The notes beneath the pieces are model-generated. The model did no database searches and was not told where the DNA came from. It saw nothing but the letters and a program-made list of their open reading frames with translations. Of a stretch of 64,000 nucleotides of DNA, positions 59,400 through 64,000 are shown one piece after another (position 1 is the stretch's first letter; every line of letters begins with the position of its first letter). A program made the position numbers and the translations under genes. Source of the stretch: Ga0077560 sp046330395 (GTDB lineage: Bacteria > Actinomycetota > Thermoleophilia > Miltoncostaeales > Miltoncostaeaceae); contig JAXLSS010000002.1 of the NCBI GenBank assembly GCA_046330395.1, forward strand, positions 62,001-126,000, given 5' to 3'.

Positions 59400-62095
59400 A
59401 TGGCGATCCCTGTGCTCCCTGGCCTCCGGCGGGGGACGCCCGTGGCCGCGGCGCCCGGTCCGCGGATGCAGGACGTCGCATGCGTGCCGGGAGAGCAGGT
59501 GCTTCAGCAGCTGGGCACCACGCCGGACGGGCTGTCCGCGCAGGAGGCGGCCGCGCGGTTGCGCACCCACAGGCCCAACGTGCTGCGCGTGCACCGCGTC
59601 ACGGCGCTGGCCGTGCTGGGCGCCCAGCTGCGCAACCCCCTCCTGATCCTGCTGCTGGCGGCCGCCGCGCTGGGGGACTCACCGGGGACGCCACCGACAC
59701 CGCCATCATCGGGGTGATCGTGGTGATCAGCGTGGGCCTGGGGTTCGTCAACGAGTACCGCGCCGCCAACGCGGTGGCGGCGCTGCGCTCCTCCATCCGT
59801 CACATGGCCGTGGCCCGGCGCGACGGCGCGCGGGTGGAGCTGCCCACCGGTGACCTGGTGCCCGGCGATGTGGTGACGCTGCGGGTGGGGGACATCGTGC
59901 CCGCCGACCTGCGCCTCATCGAGGTCACCGGGCTGGAGTGCGACGAGGCGGTGCTCACCGGCGAGTCGCTGCCCGTGGACAAGGGCACGGAACCGGTGCC
60001 GGAGGGGTCCGCCACCGCCGACCTGGCGTCGTGCGCGTTCATGGGCACCGTGGTGCACGCCGGGGGCGGCACGGGCGTGGTGGTGGCCACCGGGATGGCC
60101 ACCGCGTTCGGCGCCATCTCCGCTGGCCTGGGCGAGCGTCAGCTGGAGACCGCGTTCCAGGCGGGGCTGCGGCGGTTCTCCACCATGCTTGCCGGCGTGG
60201 CCGGGGTGCTCACCGCCGGGATCTTCGCGGTGAACATCGCGCTGTCGCGCCCCATCCTGGACGCGCTGCTGTTCTCCCTGGCCATCGCCATCGGCATCAC
60301 GCCGCAGCTGCTGCCCGCCGTGGTGTCGGTGAGCCTGTCGGCGGGGGCCCGTGCGCTTGGGCGGCGCCGGGTGCTGGTGAAGCGGCTGGTGTCCATCGAG
60401 GACCTGGGGAACATCGGGATCCTGTTCACGGACAAGACCGGCACCATCACCGAGGGCGCCGTCACCTTCGCCGGTTCCGTCGATGCCCGTGGGCAGCCCG
60501 GCGAGCGCCCCTTCCTGCTGGGGCTGATGTGCAACGAGGCATCGCTCGGCTCGGCCGGTGCGGTGGGCGGCAACCCCCTGGACGTGGCGCTGCTGAGCGC
60601 CCCCGGCGCGGCGGCGGCGCTGGGCGCGGGTGGGGCGGCGGCGCACACGCGGCTGGGTGCGGTGCCCTTCGATCACGAGCGCCGGATGGCGAGCGTGCTG
60701 GTGCGGACGCCCGCCGGGGAGGTTCGCCTGGTCACCAAGGGGGCCCCCGAGGCGGTGCTGGAACGCTGCGTGAGCGTGCCCGAGGCGGCGGAGCGGGTAC
60801 TGCAGGGGCTGTTCGCGGATGGCGCGCGTGTGGTGGCCGTCGCCAGCAGGTTCGCTCAGGATTTGCAGGAGATCACCGCCGAAGATGAGCGTCAACTGGA
60901 GCTTGAGGGTTTCCTGACGTTCGTGGATCGGCCCAAGGCGGACGCCGGATCGGCCATCGCCGCCCTGGCGGAGCTGGGTGTGGCCGTGAAGATCATCACC
61001 GGCGACAACGCCACCGTGGCCGTGCGCGTGTGCCGGGACCTGGGGCTGCGCGTGGACGGGGTGCTCACCGGCGCGCAGGTGGCGGCCATGGACGACGCCG
61101 CGCTGGCCGCGGCGATCCCCGCAACCACCATCTTCGGCCGGGTGGGCCCCGACCAGAAGGCGCGGCTGGTGAAGGTGGCCCACGGCTCGGGGGCGGATGT
61201 GGCGTTCCTGGGCGACGGGGTCAACGACGCCGTGGCGCTGCACGCCGCGGATGTGGGCGTGTCGGTGGACTCGGCCACGGACGTGGCCAAGGACGCCGCG
61301 GACATCGTGCTGCTGGACAAGGACCTGGGCGTGCTGGCCGAGGGCATCCGGGAGGGGCGGCGCATCTTCGGCAACACGCTGAAGTACGTGCTGATGGCCA
61401 CCTCGTCCAACTTCGGCAACATGTTCAGCGCGGCCGGCGCGTCGCTGTTCCTGTCGTACCTGCCGATGCTGCCCTCGCAGATCCTGCTGAACAACCTGCT
61501 GTACGACGTGGGGCAGCTGGCCATCCCCACCGACCGGGTGGACCCCGAGGCGGTGGCCCGGCCGGCGGCCTGGGACATCGGCTTCGTGCGGCGCTTCATG
61601 ATGGTGTTCGGCCCGCTCAGCTCCATCTTCGACTTCATGACCTTCTACGTGATGCTGGAGGTGCTGGACGCCGGCCGCCCCGAGTTCCGCAGCGGGTGGT
61701 TCGTGGAGTCGCTTGCCACGCAGACGCTGGTGATCTTCGTGATCCGCACGCGCCGCGTGCCGTTCCTGCGCAGCCGGCCCAGCCGGCCGATGGTGGTGCT
61801 GCCCATCGCCTGCGCCGCGGTGGGCGCCGTGATCCCCCTGACGCCGCTGGCCGGCACTCTGGGCTTCACCGCCCTACCCGTGCGGTTCTTCCTGATCCTG
61901 CTGGCCATGATCGTGGCCTACCTGGTGCTGGTGGAGGCGGCCAAGGCCCGCTTCTACGCGGCCCGCGCGCACGTGGAGCCCCCGGGGCGGTCGCCGGGCG
62001 AACGCCATGCACACCGGGTGCGGCGCCGGCTGGCGCGCTTCAGCGTGCACCAACCCGCGGCCGGCGCGCCGCTGGGGGCCGGTCGTCACCGTTGA
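59400..62095 (+). CDS. mgtA: P-type ATPase, magnesium-importing type (one frameshift)
   Basis: About 898 residues after correction. The part before about 59685 (ATG 59400) is the N-terminus with VPGEQVLQQLGTTPDGLSAQ and the first transmembrane helix; a one-base shift joins it to the long frame. The actuator motif is LTGESLPVDKGTE, the phosphorylation site is DKTGT (Asp near residue 344), then KGAPEAVLERC, TGDNATVAVRVC and GDGVNDAVAL. Helices follow to the C-terminus. Sequence around TM4 (ITPQLLPAVVS) is of the MgtA/MgtB group, importing Mg2+ (or related ions). feoAB follows on the same strand, 62 bp later. Confidence 0.85.
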
Positions 62096-62118
62096 ATTGG
62101 GTAACGGTGATTGCCAAT
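62096..62118 (+). promoter_or_regulatory. inverted repeat ahead of feoA
   Basis: ATTGG (62096-62100) and CCAAT (62114-62118) enclose 13 bp with partial internal symmetry, in a locally AT-richer spot between mgtA and feoA. It might be a metal-regulator (DtxR/Fur-like) site, as iron uptake genes usually have one, but it does not match a known box well. Confidence 0.25.
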
Positions 62119-62156
62119 ATCCGTCGGGTACGGCAACCGGCAGGAGCGTCGCCCCC

Positions 62157-62453
62157 GTGGCAACCGCATCCCACACCGCATCCGGCGACGACGCACCCGG
62201 CACCGGCGCCGCGGGCGCCATGACCTTCCGCGACTGCCCGCGGGACTGCCCCCTGCGGGTGACCGCCGTGCGGCTGTCGGCCGATGCCGCCTTCCGGCTG
62301 GGTGAGATGGGCCTGCGCGTGGGCACCACGGCCCGGGTGACCCACCGGGCGGCGTTCGGTGGCCGCGTGGTGGCGGTGGACCAGGCGCGGCTGGCGCTGG
62401 ACGACGGGACGGCCCGCAGCATCCACGTGACGCCCGTGGAGACGCCGTCGTGA
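62157..62453 (+). CDS. feoA: FeoA family protein
   Basis: A 98-residue protein with an ~25-residue leader and an SH3-like FeoA domain: CPRDCPLRVTAVRLSADAAF, then RLGEMGLRVGTTARVTHR (R-L-x-x-M-G-L/I-x-x-G is the family signature) and a DDGTARSIHVTPV end. FeoA is a cytosolic partner of the ferrous iron transporter FeoB, encoded with a GTG 4 bp overlap right after it. GTG start with AGGAG 11 bp before; an alternate ATG at 62220 would remove the leader. Confidence 0.9.
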   Translation: MATASHTASGDDAPGTGAAGAMTFRDCPRDCPLRVTAVRLSADAAFRLGEMGLRVGTTARVTHRAAFGGRVVAVDQARLALDDGTARSIHVTPVETPS

Positions 62454-64000
62454 GCTGCCACGATCCCGGTGGCGCCGCGGCCACCGGGATCGCCGCCGCC
62501 AGGGTGCTGCTGGTGGGGGAGCCCAACGTCGGCAAGTCGACGTTGTTCAACACCCTCACCGGGGCGCGGCAGCGCATCGTCAACGCCCCGGGCACCACCG
62601 TGGAGCTGGCCTCCGGGGTGTGGAGCGGTCCGGATGGGGAGACGGCGCGGGAGCTGGTGGACCTGCCGGGCACCCACAGCCTGCTGGCCCGGTCGCTGGA
62701 TGAGCGGGTCACCGCCGATGCGGTGCGCGCCCTGGCGGCGGAGGCGGGCGCCGAACCGGCCCAGTGCGTGATCGTGGTGGTGGACGCCACGGCCCTGGAG
62801 CGCTCGCTGTACCTGGTGGCCCAGGTGGCCGAGACCGGCGTGCCCTTCGTGGTGGCGCTCACCATGCTCGACCGGGCGTGCCGGCCCGGCGACCCGGAGC
62901 CCGCCGCGCTGGCCGGGGCGCTGGGCGACGCCATCGGTGTGCCGGTGGTGGCCGTGGACCCGCGGCGCCGCCGCGACGCGGGTCTGGAGGAGCTGGCGCT
63001 GGCCGTGGACGCGGCACCGGGGATGTGGGGCACCCGCCCGGCCGGCCTCCCGCCACTCAGCGCGACCGGCGACGACGACCTGGCGCACGCCGAGGCACTG
63101 TTCACCTGGGTGGAGGACGCCTGCACCCGGGTGCGCACGCGCCTCACCGGGCACCTCGCCGAGCCGCCGCCGCCCCGCACCAGCCTGTCCGACCGGCTGG
63201 ATGCCGTGCTGCTGAACCCGTGGGCGGGGATCCCGGTGTTCCTGGCGGTGGTGTTCGCCCTGTTCGAGCTCACCACGCGCCTCGCGGCGCCGCTGCAGGA
63301 CCTCATCCAGACCGCGGCCGACCGCGGGCCCGTGGCGGGCACCACCTGGCTGCTGCACCACGTGGGGCTGGGGGGCACGTGGGTGCAGGGGCTGCTGGTG
63401 GACGGCGTGTACGCGGGTGTGGTGACCGTGCTGACGTTCCTGCCGGTGATGGGCGTGATGTTCCTGGCCCTGGGCGTGCTGGAGGGCTCCGGGTACATGG
63501 CCCGCGCGGCGCTGGTGGCCGACCGCGCCATGCGCGCCCTGGGCCTGGATGGCCGTGCGCTGCTGCCGCTGATCGTGGGGTTCGGCTGCAACCTGCCGGC
63601 GCTGGCGGCCACGCGCACGCTGCCGCATGCGCGCCACCGGCTGCTGACCGGGCTGCTGATCCCGCTCACCTCCTGTTCGGCGCGCCTCACCGTGTACGTG
63701 CTGCTGGCCACCACGTTCTTCCCGGGCAACGCCGGGCTGGTGATCTTCGGGATGTACGTGGCCAGCATCGTGCTGGTGCTGGGCGCCGGCCTGGTGCTGC
63801 GCGGCACCCTCTTCCGGGACCTCAGCTCCGAGCCGTTCATGCTGGTGCTGCCGCACTACCAGTGGCCGCACCTGCGGACCCTGTCCACCTCCGCCTGGGT
63901 GCGGGTGCGCGCGTTCGTCACCGGTGCCGGCACCGTGATCGTGGCCACCACCCTGGCCCTGTGGCTGCTCACCACCATCCCCGCGCCCGGTGGGCACGGC
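62450..64000 (+). CDS. feoB: ferrous iron transporter FeoB, 3' part beyond the window
   Basis: 517 codons are open to the window end. The N-terminal G domain has G1 VGEPNVGKSTLFN (residues about 23-35), G2 APGTTVEL, G3 DLPGTHSL and G4-like LTMLD (the usual NxxD Asn is Thr), then a guanine-dissociation-inhibitor-like helical region. The membrane part has the first core with GSGYMARAALVADRAM, GFGCNLPALAATRTLP (the conserved Cys-bearing gate) and LLIPLTSCSARLTVY, all hallmarks of FeoB. It imports Fe2+. The GTG start overlaps feoA. Confidence 0.93.
   Translation, partial: MSCHDPGGAAATGIAAARVLLVGEPNVGKSTLFNTLTGARQRIVNAPGTTVELASGVWSGPDGETARELVDLPGTHSLLARSLDERVTADAVRALAAEAGAEPAQCVIVVVDATALERSLYLVAQVAETGVPFVVALTMLDRACRPGDPEPAALAGALGDAIGVPVVAVDPRRRRDAGLEELALAVDAAPGMWGTRPAGLPPLSATGDDDLAHAEALFTWVEDACTRVRTRLTGHLAEPPPPRTSLSDRLDAVLLNPWAGIPVFLAVVFALFELTTRLAAPLQDLIQTAADRGPVAGTTWLLHHVGLGGTWVQGLLVDGVYAGVVTVLTFLPVMGVMFLALGVLEGSGYMARAALVADRAMRALGLDGRALLPLIVGFGCNLPALAATRTLPHARHRLLTGLLIPLTSCSARLTVYVLLATTFFPGNAGLVIFGMYVASIVLVLGAGLVLRGTLFRDLSSEPFMLVLPHYQWPHLRTLSTSAWVRVRAFVTGAGTVIVATTLALWLLTTIPAPGGHG

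Overview
The window is 64 kb of very GC-rich bacterial DNA (by eye well above 70% G+C, third codon positions almost all G or C). It is densely packed with short operons whose genes often overlap by 4 bp. The gene content suggests an actinomycete-type bacterium: a DUF1385 protein, an FHA-HTH regulator, a paired dynamin-like GTPase operon, an LLM flavin oxidoreductase, a GCS2-type ligase and an Flp-type pilin. A deep-branching lineage such as Thermoleophilia is possible, but no rRNA or other marker is present to prove it. Nothing looks like a phage, an integrated plasmid or a CRISPR locus.

Layout. 1-6.3 kb: envelope and regulatory genes (partial M23 peptidase, HTH regulator, Bcp peroxiredoxin, rhodanese, GYD protein, zinc ribbons, Flp pilin pair), with two copies of a structured ~213-bp repeat. 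6.3-15 kb: DUF1385, MscS, a polar amino acid ABC transporter, DUF2231, a GCS2 ligase and an LLM oxidoreductase. 15-23.5 kb: FHA-HTH regulator, a large secreted PKD-domain protein carrying a corrupted tandem duplication, a methyltransferase and a PilZ protein. 23.5-28.9 kb: metF, uppP and metZ, then a methyltransferase-aminopeptidase pair. 28.9-36.3 kb: dynamin-like GTPase pair, XRE/DUF2975 pair and a PAS-GAF-GGDEF diguanylate cyclase. 36.3-46.2 kb: MFS transporter, complete molybdate operon with a MerR-TOBE protein, AraC/VOC pair, CaCA antiporter, Tat-exported FAD oxidase and a beta-helix protein. 46.2-52.5 kb: two secreted subtilisins, a c-di-GMP riboswitch and a GGDEF-EAL protein. 52.5-64 kb: two oxidoreductases, a B12-dependent acyl-CoA mutase with its MeaB chaperone and a divergent MarR regulator, an MgtA-type P-ATPase and feoAB (feoB runs off the window).

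The most interesting unit lies at 46.4-52.5 kb. On the minus strand a membrane GGDEF-EAL protein is followed directly by a GEMM-I cyclic-di-GMP riboswitch. The riboswitch leads a two-gene operon of exported subtilases that share an unusual tail of repeated Ser-Trp-Ser-Arg modules around a Cys-x-Cys pair. A separate diguanylate cyclase and a PilZ protein elsewhere in the window complete a local c-di-GMP gene set.

Two intergenic repeat families also stand out. One is a ~213-bp structured element in three copies, always in the same orientation 3' of a minus-strand gene. The other is a palindromic terminator-like element in five units at three loci, whose arms supply the stop codon or last codons of neighbouring genes.

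Several genes contain compensated frameshifts, and one 0.8-kb segment is an indel-riddled copy of its neighbour. These look like consensus errors of the assembly rather than real gene decay, and the affected genes are described as probably intact.
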